From Paenibacillus sp. NEAU-GSW1 (GTDB taxonomy: Bacteria; Bacillota; Bacilli; Paenibacillales; Paenibacillaceae): 64,000 nt of DNA. The DNA lies in contig NZ_WOVL01000003.1 of the NCBI RefSeq assembly GCF_009737085.1, positions 62,001 through 126,000 on the forward strand. Direction: 5' to 3'. Under the pieces are notes generated by a model. That model had not been told where the DNA came from and searched no databases. It saw only the letters and a program-made list of their open reading frames with translations. A program made the translations under genes and the position numbers. Shown piece after piece: positions 46,265 to 54,775 of the stretch. The number at the start of each line of letters is the position of its first letter. Positions within the stretch are counted from its first letter, which is position 1.

Positions 46265-46480
46265 AGCGAAGCAGGTTCGCAGTTTAGCGAATGCAAATGC
46301 GCTAATTGGGTGAGTCTAGTCGCCGTTCTAATCAATAACGAACCCAATTGCGCTAACAGCGAATCTGCGTTCACGAATAGCGCAACTCGGTTCGTTGCCG
46401 GTTGAAGGCCGCACCAAACTAGCTAATATAGCGAATTTGCCTTCGTTATATGGCGAAGGAGGTTCGCTAACGCAACCGCA
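46265..46480. repeat. Degenerate intergenic palindromic repeats, second cluster
   Basis: Repeated words TAGCGAAT, GCGCTAA, AATAACGAA and TTCGCTAACG in both orientations (for example near 46283, 46298, 46335, 46354, 46372, 46432 and 46466) build a non-coding stretch like the one at 17500-17770. It fills the gap between the VOC terminator and cobQ. Confidence 0.65.
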
Positions 46481-46524
46481 TCCGGTTGAGGTTGTTCGAT
46501 ACAGAAGCAAGAAGAAGCAAGCAT

Positions 46525-48108
46525 TCATCTTTGCAGCATTTTATAAATAGCAGCCATATCGACATGCTTGCGGACATGGTCGGCGAGCCGGTCGAAGCTT
46601 TGCTCACGCAATAGGCCGAACGGCGTTTCGGACTCGGATAAAGGCAATCCTTTGCTTCGCCGAACCCCGTTCAGCCAATTGTGACGAAAGCGGTCGTTAT
46701 GAAAAATATGGTGCATATACGTGCCCCACACCCGGCCGTCCTCCGATATAGCCCCATCCGAGTGATACATCTCCGGCTCATCTTCCAGTCGGCTCGGCCG
46801 GATGCGAAACGGCTGCGTAACAGGCTGCGTAAAAGTTGTTCTTCCCATATGGATTTCATAGCCTTCCACTGCTGCTTCAGCTCCATCAAAGCCTATTGTG
46901 ACGCTCCCCGTCACCCGCTCCGTCGTTTTGTCCTTCGCAAATACCGTCTCCATCGGAAATAAGCCCAGTCCGGCAAGCTCCGGCAGGTCTGATTCCACGC
47001 CGTCCGGGTCCAGCAGCCGATCGCCCATCATCTGATAGCCTGCACAAATACCCGCTGCTCTGCCGCCTTTTTGAATATGCTTAAGAAGCAATGACTCAAG
47101 TCCCGATTCCCTAAGGAACAGCAAATCTTCCACTGTGTTTTTGCTGCCGGGTATAAGCACGACATCCGGCTCCCCCCACTCGCGCACATCGCGCACGTAA
47201 CGGAGAACAACCCCGGGCTCCTGTTGCAGCGGGTCAAAATCGGTAAAGTTTGAGATGCGCGGCAGCCGGATAACGGCAATATCCAGCTCATCCTCCGCCG
47301 CCTCGCGCGTACGGTAGCCTTTAGCATCCAGCGATGCGCCGTCCTCATCCTCCAACCGCAGCCCTTCCAAATACGGCACAACACCCAGCACCGGCTTGCC
47401 GATCCGCTGCTCCAGCCAATCCAGCCCCGACGTCAGCAAAGAGACGTCCCCGCGAAATTTATTAATAATAATGCCTTTAACCCGTTCCCGCTCTTCCGGC
47501 TCCAAAATCTCCATCGTACCGACGACCGAAGCAAACACGCCGCCCCGATCAATGTCAGCAACAAGCAGCACAGGAGCATCGACCCATCCGGCAAGCCGCA
47601 TATTGACGATATCTTTATCCTTCAAATTCACTTCTGCCGGACTGCCCGCTCCTTCCAGCACCACGACGTCATTAGCATCCCGAAGACGGGCAAACGCCTC
47701 CCGAACAATAGCCCCTGCCACAGGCAAATAGCGTTCCCTGTATTCTCTCGCATCAAAATCGGCCAACGGCTTGCCGTGCACGACAACCTGCGACACCATA
47801 TCCTTCTTCGGTTTCAGCAAGATCGGATTCATATCGGTCGTCGCCGCGATTCCGCAAGCGTCAGCCTGCATTCCTTGCGCTCTGCCGATCTCCTTGCCAT
47901 CCGGCGTTACATAGGAGTTGAGCGACATATTCTGTGATTTGAACGGAGCGACACGCTTGCCATCCTGCTTAAAAATCCGGCAAAAAGCCGCTGTCAGCAA
48001 GCTTTTTCCGACGTCGGACGCCGTTCCTTGGAGCATAACCGTTGCTGCAGGACGAGGAAAGCTTTCGCTTTGGCTTCTGTCTGACGCTCCATTATTGTTG
48101 TCACTCAT
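46525..48108 (-). CDS. cobQ: Cobyric acid synthase (CobQ/CbiP)
   Basis: 527 residues from ATG at 48108, chosen because AGGAGGG lies 8 bp upstream; the frame is open 35 codons further. The N-terminal dethiobiotin-synthetase-like ATPase domain reads MLQGTASDVGKSLLTAAFCR and FKSQNMSLNSYVTPDG; the C-terminal glutamine amidotransferase has nucleophile Cys in AAGICAGYQMMG and His in YMHHIFHND. It amidates adenosylcobyrinic acid a,c-diamide to cobyric acid in cobalamin synthesis. It stands alone, with no other cobalamin gene and no cobalamin riboswitch seen upstream, so the rest of the pathway must lie elsewhere. Confidence 0.95.
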   Translation of the reverse strand: MSDNNNGASDRSQSESFPRPAATVMLQGTASDVGKSLLTAAFCRIFKQDGKRVAPFKSQNMSLNSYVTPDGKEIGRAQGMQADACGIAATTDMNPILLKPKKDMVSQVVVHGKPLADFDAREYRERYLPVAGAIVREAFARLRDANDVVVLEGAGSPAEVNLKDKDIVNMRLAGWVDAPVLLVADIDRGGVFASVVGTMEILEPEERERVKGIIINKFRGDVSLLTSGLDWLEQRIGKPVLGVVPYLEGLRLEDEDGASLDAKGYRTREAAEDELDIAVIRLPRISNFTDFDPLQQEPGVVLRYVRDVREWGEPDVVLIPGSKNTVEDLLFLRESGLESLLLKHIQKGGRAAGICAGYQMMGDRLLDPDGVESDLPELAGLGLFPMETVFAKDKTTERVTGSVTIGFDGAEAAVEGYEIHMGRTTFTQPVTQPFRIRPSRLEDEPEMYHSDGAISEDGRVWGTYMHHIFHNDRFRHNWLNGVRRSKGLPLSESETPFGLLREQSFDRLADHVRKHVDMAAIYKMLQR

Positions 48109-48371
48109 TACAAAATCCCTCCTTGTTCCTGCTGACTCTGCCAGCGTTCTCCACATAGATTGTACGAAACTGCTGCTTCGATGAAAATAGCAAACTTCTA
48201 TTTTATACCGCAATTCTCCATGACTTGTTCGTCAAGAAGCCATGGCCAATAATGTTGCCCTAGGCAGGCAGAGGAATTTGCAGCAGATATAATGAATCAT
48301 AAGTACACATAGAAACTCAAAGGGGGCAAGCATTTCGATCAGTTGCTTTCATCACAAAACGAAAAATCCGC

Positions 48372-48403
48372 TTGACTTTGTACCTAAGTAAAGGGTTCAT
48401 ACT
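48372..48403 (+). promoter_or_regulatory. MerR-type promoter with long spacer
   Basis: TTGACT (48372-48377) and CATACT (48398-48403) are 20 bp apart, the stretched spacing of promoters controlled by MerR-type activators. The spacer has GTACCTAAGTA, a partial dyad like the mer operator. It precedes the MerR gene. The rest of the 315-bp gap before it (48109-48371) shows no feature. Confidence 0.65.
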
Positions 48404-48423
48404 AACAACTGAGGAGGAAAAAA

Positions 48424-48837
48424 ATGAGTGGCTTCACGATAGGCCAAGTAGCCAAAAAAGCAGGCGTTCATAACGAAACCATTCGTTATTACGAAAGGAG
48501 AGGACTGCTGCCAGAAGCTTCAAGAACCGAATCGGGATACAGAATATTTTCTGCTGAAACTGTAAACGACATTGGCTTTATTAAACGAGCGCAAGATTTA
48601 GGATTTACCCTTGAAGAAATCAAGAAACTTCTATCCATTTACAAGAGAACCGACTACTTCCCAATAGAGGAAATGCAATGCTTCGCTATTGATAAAATCC
48701 ACAGAATTGAAGAAAAAATCGAACAACTGAACAAGTTCAAATCCATTTTAGAGCTGGTGGTCGATCGATCTCATTCAGATCGCGATCCCTCAAAAAACGA
48801 CTGCCTCATTATCCAAACCTTATCCAATGGAGAGTGA
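48424..48837 (+). CDS. MerR-family metal-type regulator
   Basis: 137 residues. N-terminal winged HTH: FTIGQVAKKAGVHNETIRYY then ERRGLLP. The coiled-coil dimer helix (about 80-115) and C-terminal loop are as in mercury-type MerR, which binds Hg(II) with three cysteines. Here Cys86 and Cys127 are present but the middle cysteine is missing (RSHSDRDPSKNDC), so classic three-coordinate mercury sensing is unlikely unless His or another residue replaces it. GAGGAGG precedes ATG. It activates its own stretched promoter and the thioredoxin-like gene 3 bp downstream. Confidence 0.88.
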   Translation: MSGFTIGQVAKKAGVHNETIRYYERRGLLPEASRTESGYRIFSAETVNDIGFIKRAQDLGFTLEEIKKLLSIYKRTDYFPIEEMQCFAIDKIHRIEEKIEQLNKFKSILELVVDRSHSDRDPSKNDCLIIQTLSNGE

Positions 48838-48840
48838 AAA

Positions 48841-49104
48841 ATGGCTAAGATCGAAGTTTTCACTGCAGACACTTATTTATGTGAAGATTTACTCAAGCAG
48901 GTAAAGGAACTTGCTTGTTCCAAATGTGAAGTTGTCGTGTATGATCTAACTCAAAGCAATGTTACTGCCGAGCTCAAAGATATAGCGAGATCATACGGCA
49001 TTCAGTCCATTCCTTCCGTTGTGCTTAATGGAAGAATGGTGGATGTTGAAAAGATAAAGAGCGGAAAATTGAACGGACTAGCAAAACCGGCTCAACATGA
49101 TTAA
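48841..49104 (+). CDS. Small thioredoxin/glutaredoxin-fold protein linked to MerR
   Basis: 87 residues. The fold is thioredoxin-like: KIEVFTADTYLCEDLLKQVK, then GIQSIPSVVLNGRMVD with the cis-proline of the fold (IPSVV). The usual CxxC is reduced to a single Cys at the first site (YLCED), but a CSKC pair follows in ELACSKCEVVVYD, which may be a metal or redox site. Related small proteins accompany MerR-type regulators in Firmicutes. It starts 3 bp after the merR stop, so the two are one operon. Confidence 0.7.
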   Translation: MAKIEVFTADTYLCEDLLKQVKELACSKCEVVVYDLTQSNVTAELKDIARSYGIQSIPSVVLNGRMVDVEKIKSGKLNGLAKPAQHD

Positions 49105-49171
49105 TCAAGAGATTGCAGCACCCTTTAGTCAACCAAGTGACTTCCTGTCTCTCACTAAATAACAAACGAAC

Positions 49172-49206
49172 AACACCACATTCGCGGGCGGATGTGGTGT
49201 TTTATA
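49172..49206 (+). terminator. Terminator of the MerR operon
   Basis: AACACCACAT (49172-49181) pairs with ATGTGGTGTT (49192-49201), followed by TTATATAT. Confidence 0.75.
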
Positions 49207-49328
49207 TATAATCGTCATTTCTGATGGCAGTATTATTTTTTTCAAATCGGTCATTTTTGTCACAAAATTCTGCCATGAATTGTCTCAAAGATGATTGACC
49301 AAAAATGATGCGAAACGAGGAGATTAAC

Positions 49329-49772
49329 ATGAATAAACGATTTGATTATTACAAAGCCTGCCCAGAAGCGACCGAAACGATGTTAAAGCTAGAAGAGTTT
49401 ATAAAAGGAAGCGGACTGGATAAAACGCTATATGAATTGATCAAATTACGGTCGTCCCAGATAAACGGCTGTTCTTACTGCATGGACTCCCATACAAGAG
49501 ACTTAATGAAATTAGGCGAATCCGATCAGCGTCTCTATTTGCTATCCGTATGGAGAGAAGTCCCCTTCTACAGCGAGAAAGAGCGTGCTGTGCTGGCATT
49601 AACCGAGGCTGTGACGCTTATAGCCGAAGCAGGAGTGCCGGATGAAGTGTATGAGCAGGTAAGGAAACAATTTGATGAACGGCAATTCATGGTGCTGATT
49701 ATGGCCATTAACACCATTAATAGCTGGAATCGCATTGGAATAGCAACACGATTGCTGCCGGATCAGAAATAA
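49329..49772 (+). CDS. AhpD-like / carboxymuconolactone decarboxylase family protein
   Basis: 147 residues from ATG at 49329 (GAGGAG 6 bp upstream; an ATG eight codons earlier overlaps that site). The active motif is INGCSYCMDSH, the CxxC-xxH of AhpD-like peroxidase partners. The rest (SEKERAVLALTEAVTLIAEA, FMVLIMAINTINSWNRIGIA) is the six-helix family pattern. It is a small soluble redox enzyme, probably a thiol peroxidase. The DHA2 exporter gene starts 24 bp after its stop; the two are probably co-transcribed and may answer the same toxic compound. Confidence 0.9.
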   Translation: MNKRFDYYKACPEATETMLKLEEFIKGSGLDKTLYELIKLRSSQINGCSYCMDSHTRDLMKLGESDQRLYLLSVWREVPFYSEKERAVLALTEAVTLIAEAGVPDEVYEQVRKQFDERQFMVLIMAINTINSWNRIGIATRLLPDQK

Positions 49773-49796
49773 TGGCTGTAAGAAAGGATGATCGGC

Positions 49797-51227
49797 ATGA
49801 AGGCGGCACAAGCTCCGGTTCACAACCGGAGCATCATATTGCTTTTTATTTGCTTTGGCATCTTTATGGTTTATTTGGATTCGATGATCGTCAATGTCGC
49901 TCTTCCCTCCATAAGCGATGATTTGCAAGTCGGCATATCCAGTTTGCAGTGGGTAATTGACGCCTATACTATTACGTTTGCCTGTCTTATCCTGACAGCC
50001 GGGAACCTCGGTGACAGTTACGGTCATAAAAAAGTGTTCGTTACCGGTTTAATAGGGTTTACTTTCGCTTCACTGCTCTGCGTGTTTGCGCCTTCGATTG
50101 GCATTCTATGGCTAGGAAGAGCTCTGCAAGGCATAACAGGATCGATGATGATTCCCGTCTCATTGGCTATCATTAGAGGGATTTATCACGAGCCTGCCGC
50201 AAGAGCAAAGGCAATTGGAATTTGGGCAGGCGTTGGCGGACTCGCCTTAGCGGCGGGCCCTGTCGCAGGAGGGTTCCTGGTCGAGCATTTCGGCTGGCAA
50301 AGTATTTTTTGGATCAACATACCGTTTGGATGTTTGGCCGCAATTGTCTTGTTTCTTTCCCTAAAAGAAACGGGAACGAAACGAAAGCAGAAGCAGGATA
50401 TCCCTGGGCAAATTCTGTTTATTGCCGGAATCGCCGCGATCACTTATGCCTGCATTGAGGGCAACTCATTAGGCTGGAGCTCTCCTCCTATTTTGCTCGC
50501 TATTGGGTCGTTTATCATTTGCTTGTGTCTTTTTGTGCTTTGGGAGCTTAGGTGCAAGGAACCGTTAATCCCGCTCGATTTTTTTCGAAATCGAATTTTC
50601 AATGTCGCATGCGCCGTTAATTACTTTGGCTTTTTCGGAATGTACACCGTCATCTTTCTATTGACGCTATACCTTCAAACGATCAATCATTATTCTGCCC
50701 TGGAGACAGGCATTCGGTTTTTGCCTCTAACGGTCAGCATTATGGTCGCTTCGTTCGCAGGGAGTATGATCGCTTCCCGATTCGGATATTTAAAGCTCAT
50801 TATTTGGGGGACCTTCATGGTAGGAGTCGGGGCTATCGCCCTTACGGCACTAAAAGAAGGGAGCAGTTACCTTACGTACGGCTGGGCTCTTGCACTCATC
50901 GGCATCGGCGTTTCGTTGATCGGAGCGGCATCGACCATCGCACTAATTGAGGCAGTTCCGCCCGAACGCGTTGGCGCCGCATATGGCGTCACGAACACAT
51001 TTCGGCAGTTAAGCGCGGTTTTCAGCGTTGCCTTGTCGGGCACATTGGTCTCTCAACACAGCAGCAGCGCCTCTAATCCCGAAATAGCGCCGGATATGTT
51101 CCTCCAAGGGTTTGAACAATCGTTTTATCTCGTCGGCATTGCCAGTTTGATCGCGGGCGCTTGTGCTATCGTTTTATTGAGAAATCGCGCTCGTCGTGCA
51201 ATGCCCCAGAAGGAACTATCACAATAA
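49797..51227 (+). CDS. MFS drug exporter of the DHA2 (EmrB/QacA) family
   Basis: 476 residues from ATG at 49797 with AAGGATGA upstream (an ATG three codons earlier is inside that site). Fourteen helices and the family motifs are seen: FMVYLDSMIVNVALPSI (motif with Asp in helix 1), GNLGDSYGHKKVF (loop 2-3), RALQGITGSMMIPVSLA, and AGPVAGGFLVEHFGWQSIFW (antiporter motif). It uses the proton gradient to export drugs or toxic compounds. It follows the AhpD-like gene. A hairpin at 51322 inside the IS remnant may end its transcript. Confidence 0.92.
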   Translation: MKAAQAPVHNRSIILLFICFGIFMVYLDSMIVNVALPSISDDLQVGISSLQWVIDAYTITFACLILTAGNLGDSYGHKKVFVTGLIGFTFASLLCVFAPSIGILWLGRALQGITGSMMIPVSLAIIRGIYHEPAARAKAIGIWAGVGGLALAAGPVAGGFLVEHFGWQSIFWINIPFGCLAAIVLFLSLKETGTKRKQKQDIPGQILFIAGIAAITYACIEGNSLGWSSPPILLAIGSFIICLCLFVLWELRCKEPLIPLDFFRNRIFNVACAVNYFGFFGMYTVIFLLTLYLQTINHYSALETGIRFLPLTVSIMVASFAGSMIASRFGYLKLIIWGTFMVGVGAIALTALKEGSSYLTYGWALALIGIGVSLIGAASTIALIEAVPPERVGAAYGVTNTFRQLSAVFSVALSGTLVSQHSSSASNPEIAPDMFLQGFEQSFYLVGIASLIAGACAIVLLRNRARRAMPQKELSQ

Positions 51228-51248
51228 TGGCGTCGTAAAATACCCAAA

Positions 51249-51480
51249 GGGGCCGTCTCAAAAGAGGTTCGCTCGCTTGAGAAATGGCTCGCATCAGTAA
51301 ATTAAAAAAGTTGAATTTCATAAAAATAGCGTTGCGGACCTGCAACGCTATTTTTAGATTGTTATCCTTTGCAGCTTTCTTCAGCAAATGATGGGCAAAT
51401 GAAAGCCACCCGACCTCTAGGCCGACTTTCGGCAAGCCTCGAAGCAGAAACCGGCGGAATCCTCGGTTAGCCGTAATCCC
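51249..51480 (-). pseudogene. 3' remnant of an IS1182-type transposase
   Basis: The minus strand encodes ANRGFRRFLLRGLPKVGLEV then GWLSFAHHLLKKAA, the conserved C-terminus of IS1182-family transposases, and the end GGGGCCGTCTCAAAAGAGG at 51249 looks like the element's terminal inverted repeat. An in-frame TGA upstream and the absence of the rest of the gene show that only about 250 bp survived. Confidence 0.7.
51322..51355. terminator. Bidirectional terminator inside the IS remnant
   Basis: AAAAATAGCGTTGC (51322-51335) pairs exactly with GCAACGCTATTTTT (51342-51355) around a six-base loop. T runs exist on both strands; it probably ends the DHA2 exporter transcript. Confidence 0.75.
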
Positions 51481-51552
51481 ACGATGGTTCCAAACCCATA
51501 GCTTCGCTTGTGATGCGAGGTCGTTGCCTTTACCAGCTCAAACATGATCAAT

Positions 51553-51621
51553 GGTAGCAATGGGAGAACAGTTTAAATGACGGGGTATAGCCCCAAATGT
51601 GCAGACGTTCTCACGGCTACC
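51553..51621. repeat. 69-bp nested inverted repeat next to the IS remnant
   Basis: GGTAGC and GAGAAC on the left (51553-51558, 51564-51569) are matched by GTTCTC and GCTACC on the right (51607-51612, 51616-51621); in the middle GGGG...CCCC (51582-51594) forms a small hairpin. The non-pairing loops are 6-37 bases. It could be a structured RNA or a piece of a mobile element; no gene is present. Confidence 0.5.
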
Positions 51622-51647
51622 GCCATCGTATAACGGCCATAAAGAAA

Positions 51648-51673
51648 GGCCAACCAGAACATTCTGGTTGACC
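51648..51673. terminator. Palindrome with T-rich flank
   Basis: GGCCAACCAGA and TCTGGTTGACC form an 11-bp stem with one mismatch. The T-rich side is on the minus strand. It may be a backup terminator for the DUF423 gene. Confidence 0.4.
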
Positions 51674-51718
51674 TAATAATACGAAATGTGCAGTTTGCTG
51701 TTTAACCTAAATAAAACA

Positions 51719-51761
51719 GGGGGGATCCCATCGTCATTTTAATGACTTATGGGACACCCCC
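51719..51761 (-). terminator. Terminator of the DUF423 gene
   Basis: On the minus strand GGGGG...CCCAT pairs with ATGGG...CCCCC through a long stem that includes TCATT/AATGA, followed by TGTTTTATTT. It lies 14 bp after the stop at 51775. Confidence 0.7.
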
Positions 51762-51774
51762 AATATATTAGGAA

Positions 51775-52137
51775 CTACAATACGCCAATAACGACGAGCA
51801 CCCATCCGATCATGAAGGACAGTCCGCCTAGCGGTGTTATGGGACCAAGAAATCGCGCTCTTACAAGGCTCAGAACATACAAGCTGCCGGAGAACAAAAT
51901 AATTCCCGCTGCCAAAAACCAGCCTGCTGTTAGGATAAGCTGTTCTCCCGGGTAATTATTGGAAAGCAACCCGATGAGAATCAAGCCTAGCGCATGCACG
52001 ATGTGATAGAGTACGCCGACCTCGTACACCTTTAGCTTGTCAGGGGCAAGCTTGCTTTTGAGCGCATGTGCGCCGAACGCGCCGAAGGCGACAGCCAAAG
52101 CCATCATAATACTGCCGAGCATAACGAAAGTTTGCAT
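51775..52137 (-). CDS. DUF423 membrane protein (YwdK-like)
   Basis: 120 residues with four membrane helices. The N-terminal MLGSIMMALAVAFGAFGAHA followed by LKSKL, and VLYHIVHALGLILIGLL, are the signatures of DUF423, a widespread family of unknown function. AGGCGGGA lies just upstream of ATG at 52137. It is transcribed alone. Confidence 0.9.
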   Translation of the reverse strand: MQTFVMLGSIMMALAVAFGAFGAHALKSKLAPDKLKVYEVGVLYHIVHALGLILIGLLSNNYPGEQLILTAGWFLAAGIILFSGSLYVLSLVRARFLGPITPLGGLSFMIGWVLVVIGVL

Positions 52138-52285
52138 GGAAATCCCGCCTCTTTTTATTATTCGTCCCCTAGCATATCATGAACATGACTCGGAAGGAAT
52201 TATGAGGTTGAGTCAAACTTAGATGTTTATAAAAGTACATACAATACCTGTGTAGCCCATGCTACAATAGTAGGGGGGGCTATAT

Positions 52286-53851
52286 ATGAAAAGAAATTTG
52301 GTCAAGCTCACGATCACACTCATAGCTGCCGTACTACTTACGTTAGTTATCTCTTATTCTTATTCTCGCTTGTCCAGCAGCAATCGTCCATCGGACCAAC
52401 CGCAGGTACCTGCATTGACGACCGTATTCAGTTTGAGTCCTTCACTTCAATTCAAGAACGGGGAGCGTATTGAAGACAACGTGCATCTCCGGTGGGTGCG
52501 GGAACATCTCGGAATCGATATCCATTATTTATGGACAGCCCCTGACAGCACATTTACGACTAAACTCAAGCTTCATCTCTTGAACGGCAAGAAAATGCCC
52601 GATATCGTCCCTGTCAGAACCGATATTGTGCATGACTTAATCGATTCCGGACAGTTTATGGCTGTCGATGAACTAATCGACCAATACGCCTCTCCGGTGT
52701 GGAAAGATGCCCTCCAAGAGGACCCTTCCGTCTGGTATCCCTATATACGCAACGGGAAACGTTATGCAATCCCTATCCTCGATTATAATTACAATTCCGA
52801 TACCATCATGTGGATCAGGGAGGATTGGCTCAAAAATGTAGGATTGGACGTTCCTAAAACCTTGCCTGAAATTGAAGAAGTCCTCGACGCATTTACGAAT
52901 CGCGACCCTGACCGGAACGGCAAGAACGACACCTATGGTCTCGCCGTAAGTTTGCAGCATTCATTCAATACATGGATGTCGGATATTAGCTGGGTTTTCG
53001 GCATGTACGGGACACTTCCTTCCCAGTGGAACAAAGTGGAACGCGGACACCTGTCCTACGGTTCCGTTCAAGAGCAAGCGAAACAAGGATTAATGACACT
53101 CACAAAGTGGAAATCTGCCGGATATTTTGCCGATGAGGCCATGTGGCAGGATGAGGAAATGGCAGCTACCTTATTCTCACAAGGTAAAGCCGGTGTTATC
53201 GTTGGCCCTCACTGGATGCGTTACTGGCCGCTGGACAGCCTAAAGCTGAACAATCCGGATGCCAACATAATAGCTGTCCCTCTGCCGGAAGGTCCTGCCC
53301 CCACATCTTACTATAGAGCAAATCCGCCTCGCAATGGCGCGATACTCATCAATAAGAACATGGCCAAACCTGAACTGTTATTCACCTACATGAACTATTT
53401 ATTCGAAAATCAGGGCATGGGGAAAGGCAGCTACCAGTATGGCCTTGCAGAAGATTATGACTATACCGTTGTCAATGGAAAGCCAACGGCAGACCGAACT
53501 CTCATTCCTGGCGGCTACGTCCATGTTTCTGCGTATACGCTCACTTACGATGGCGCTAGAATCCCATCCAGATGGTACGAAAATGTAGCGCGTGAAGAAA
53601 AACAAGCGCTGATTTCCCAATTGCCCCGCAGAAAACCAACGGAGTTTTGGGGGCCGCCTACGCCAACCATGAAGGAGAAATGGGAGCAGCTTCTTCAGAT
53701 GGAGCATGAGACTTATCTTCAGATTTTATACGGCAAAAAGGATATTTCTTTCTTCGATGAGTTTGTTCGCCGCTGGTCTGCAAACGGGGGCATGCAGATC
53801 GAACAGGAAGTAAACCAGTGGTATAGCTCCACGGTGCCAATTAGTAAATAA
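52286..53851 (+). CDS. Membrane-anchored extracellular solute-binding protein
   Basis: 521 residues. The N-terminal helix (LVKLTITLIAAVLLTLVISY) lacks a lipobox, so the protein is tethered by an uncleaved segment or released. The mature part is a large sugar-binding protein of the family-1/LipO-type common in Paenibacillus, with LNGKKMPDIVPVRTD, REDWLKNVGLDVPKTLPEIE, and a Ca-binding DPDRNGKNDTYG loop. Ligand is not evident, but the next gene encodes a beta-glucanase, so glucan oligosaccharides are likely. No permease lies downstream; it may serve the minus-strand permeases or another transporter. Confidence 0.8.
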   Translation: MKRNLVKLTITLIAAVLLTLVISYSYSRLSSSNRPSDQPQVPALTTVFSLSPSLQFKNGERIEDNVHLRWVREHLGIDIHYLWTAPDSTFTTKLKLHLLNGKKMPDIVPVRTDIVHDLIDSGQFMAVDELIDQYASPVWKDALQEDPSVWYPYIRNGKRYAIPILDYNYNSDTIMWIREDWLKNVGLDVPKTLPEIEEVLDAFTNRDPDRNGKNDTYGLAVSLQHSFNTWMSDISWVFGMYGTLPSQWNKVERGHLSYGSVQEQAKQGLMTLTKWKSAGYFADEAMWQDEEMAATLFSQGKAGVIVGPHWMRYWPLDSLKLNNPDANIIAVPLPEGPAPTSYYRANPPRNGAILINKNMAKPELLFTYMNYLFENQGMGKGSYQYGLAEDYDYTVVNGKPTADRTLIPGGYVHVSAYTLTYDGARIPSRWYENVAREEKQALISQLPRRKPTEFWGPPTPTMKEKWEQLLQMEHETYLQILYGKKDISFFDEFVRRWSANGGMQIEQEVNQWYSSTVPISK

Positions 53852-53905
53852 TTTATTACTTATGTTAAATGTTTGCTCTGTTAGTGCCAAAGCCTATCCC
53901 CTAGG

Positions 53906-53921
53906 ATAAGTATATACTTAT
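53906..53921. promoter_or_regulatory. 16-bp perfect palindrome before the GH16 gene
   Basis: ATAAGTATATACTTAT reads the same on both strands and contains TATACT, a good -10. It lies 17 bp before the gene start, where a bound regulator would control the promoter. Confidence 0.5.
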
Positions 53922-53937
53922 AACTAGGAGTGAAGAG

Positions 53938-54714
53938 ATGTTTAAAAGAAGGTCAATTGCATGGTTGGGAGTACTCTTATTGCTTGTTGCAGGATGCTCG
54001 GCGAAAGAACAATCACCGGAGAATTCACTCTCGGAATCCTCGGCCGAAACCTGGGTTCAGTCATTTAAGGAGCAAAATGTTGAGCAATGGGAAAAATCGA
54101 ACGGTTACGGCAACGGCAATCCGTTTGGTTGTACGTGGTCGGCAGACCAAATTCAATTCATGGACAACGCCATGAAGCTGAATCTAACGAAGACGGATTC
54201 GGGTGAATCGCTTTGTTCGGAATATAAGACGTATGATACTTACCACTATGGCAAATATGAAGTTCGTATGAAAGCTGCCAAGAACATAGGCATCGTATCC
54301 TCCTTCTTTACTTATACCGGCCCTTCCTTTGGCACAGCTTGGGATGAAATCGATATCGAGTTTCTAGGGAAAGATACCACGAAGGTTCAGCTCAATTATT
54401 ACACGAATGGCGTAGGCGGACATGAGAAGATGATCGATCTCGGATTCGATGCTTCCGAAGCATTCCATGACTACGCATTCGAATGGAGAACGGATTCGAT
54501 CAAGTGGTATATCGACGGTCAGCTTGTTCATACAGCAACAGAGAATTTGCCTGTAACGCCAGGTAAAATTATGATGAATCTTTGGAATGGCACGGGTGTC
54601 GATGAATGGCTCGGAGCCTATGACGGAGGATCTCCAATTACCGCAGAATATGAGGGGATGAAGTTTACTCCATTCAAAGACGAAATCCCGTCCGGCGCCG
54701 ATAAGCAGTCATAA
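53938..54714 (+). CDS. GH16 beta-1,3-1,4-glucanase (lichenase), lipoprotein
   Basis: 258 residues. Lipobox LVAGCS (Cys at about 20) anchors it outside the membrane, unlike the secreted Bacillus lichenases. The GH16 catalytic motif is DEIDIEFLGKD with nucleophile Glu137, Asp139 and acid/base Glu141. NGNPFGCTWSADQIQF and LWNGTGVDEWLGAYDG are lichenase-specific. It cuts mixed-linkage beta-glucan next to a 4-linked glucose. Upstream is a palindromic promoter; the adjacent binding protein and the minus-strand ABC/GH1 genes would take up and finish the products. Confidence 0.93.
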   Translation: MFKRRSIAWLGVLLLLVAGCSAKEQSPENSLSESSAETWVQSFKEQNVEQWEKSNGYGNGNPFGCTWSADQIQFMDNAMKLNLTKTDSGESLCSEYKTYDTYHYGKYEVRMKAAKNIGIVSSFFTYTGPSFGTAWDEIDIEFLGKDTTKVQLNYYTNGVGGHEKMIDLGFDASEAFHDYAFEWRTDSIKWYIDGQLVHTATENLPVTPGKIMMNLWNGTGVDEWLGAYDGGSPITAEYEGMKFTPFKDEIPSGADKQS

Positions 54715-54726
54715 TCCAAGGTTCAG

Positions 54727-54765
54727 AAAAAAGCCGTTTGCGATAGTCGCAAACGGCTTTTTTTT
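54727..54765. terminator. Bidirectional terminator between the lichenase and GH1 genes
   Basis: AAAAAAGCCGTTTGCG pairs with CGCAAACGGCTTTTTT around a five-base loop; T runs lie on both strands. Confidence 0.92.
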
Positions 54766-54775
54766 ATCTCACAAA

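Noticed and set aside
48109..48371. Cobalamin riboswitch upstream of cobQ
   Set aside because: No B12-box-like sequence or the expected folded leader could be found in the region.
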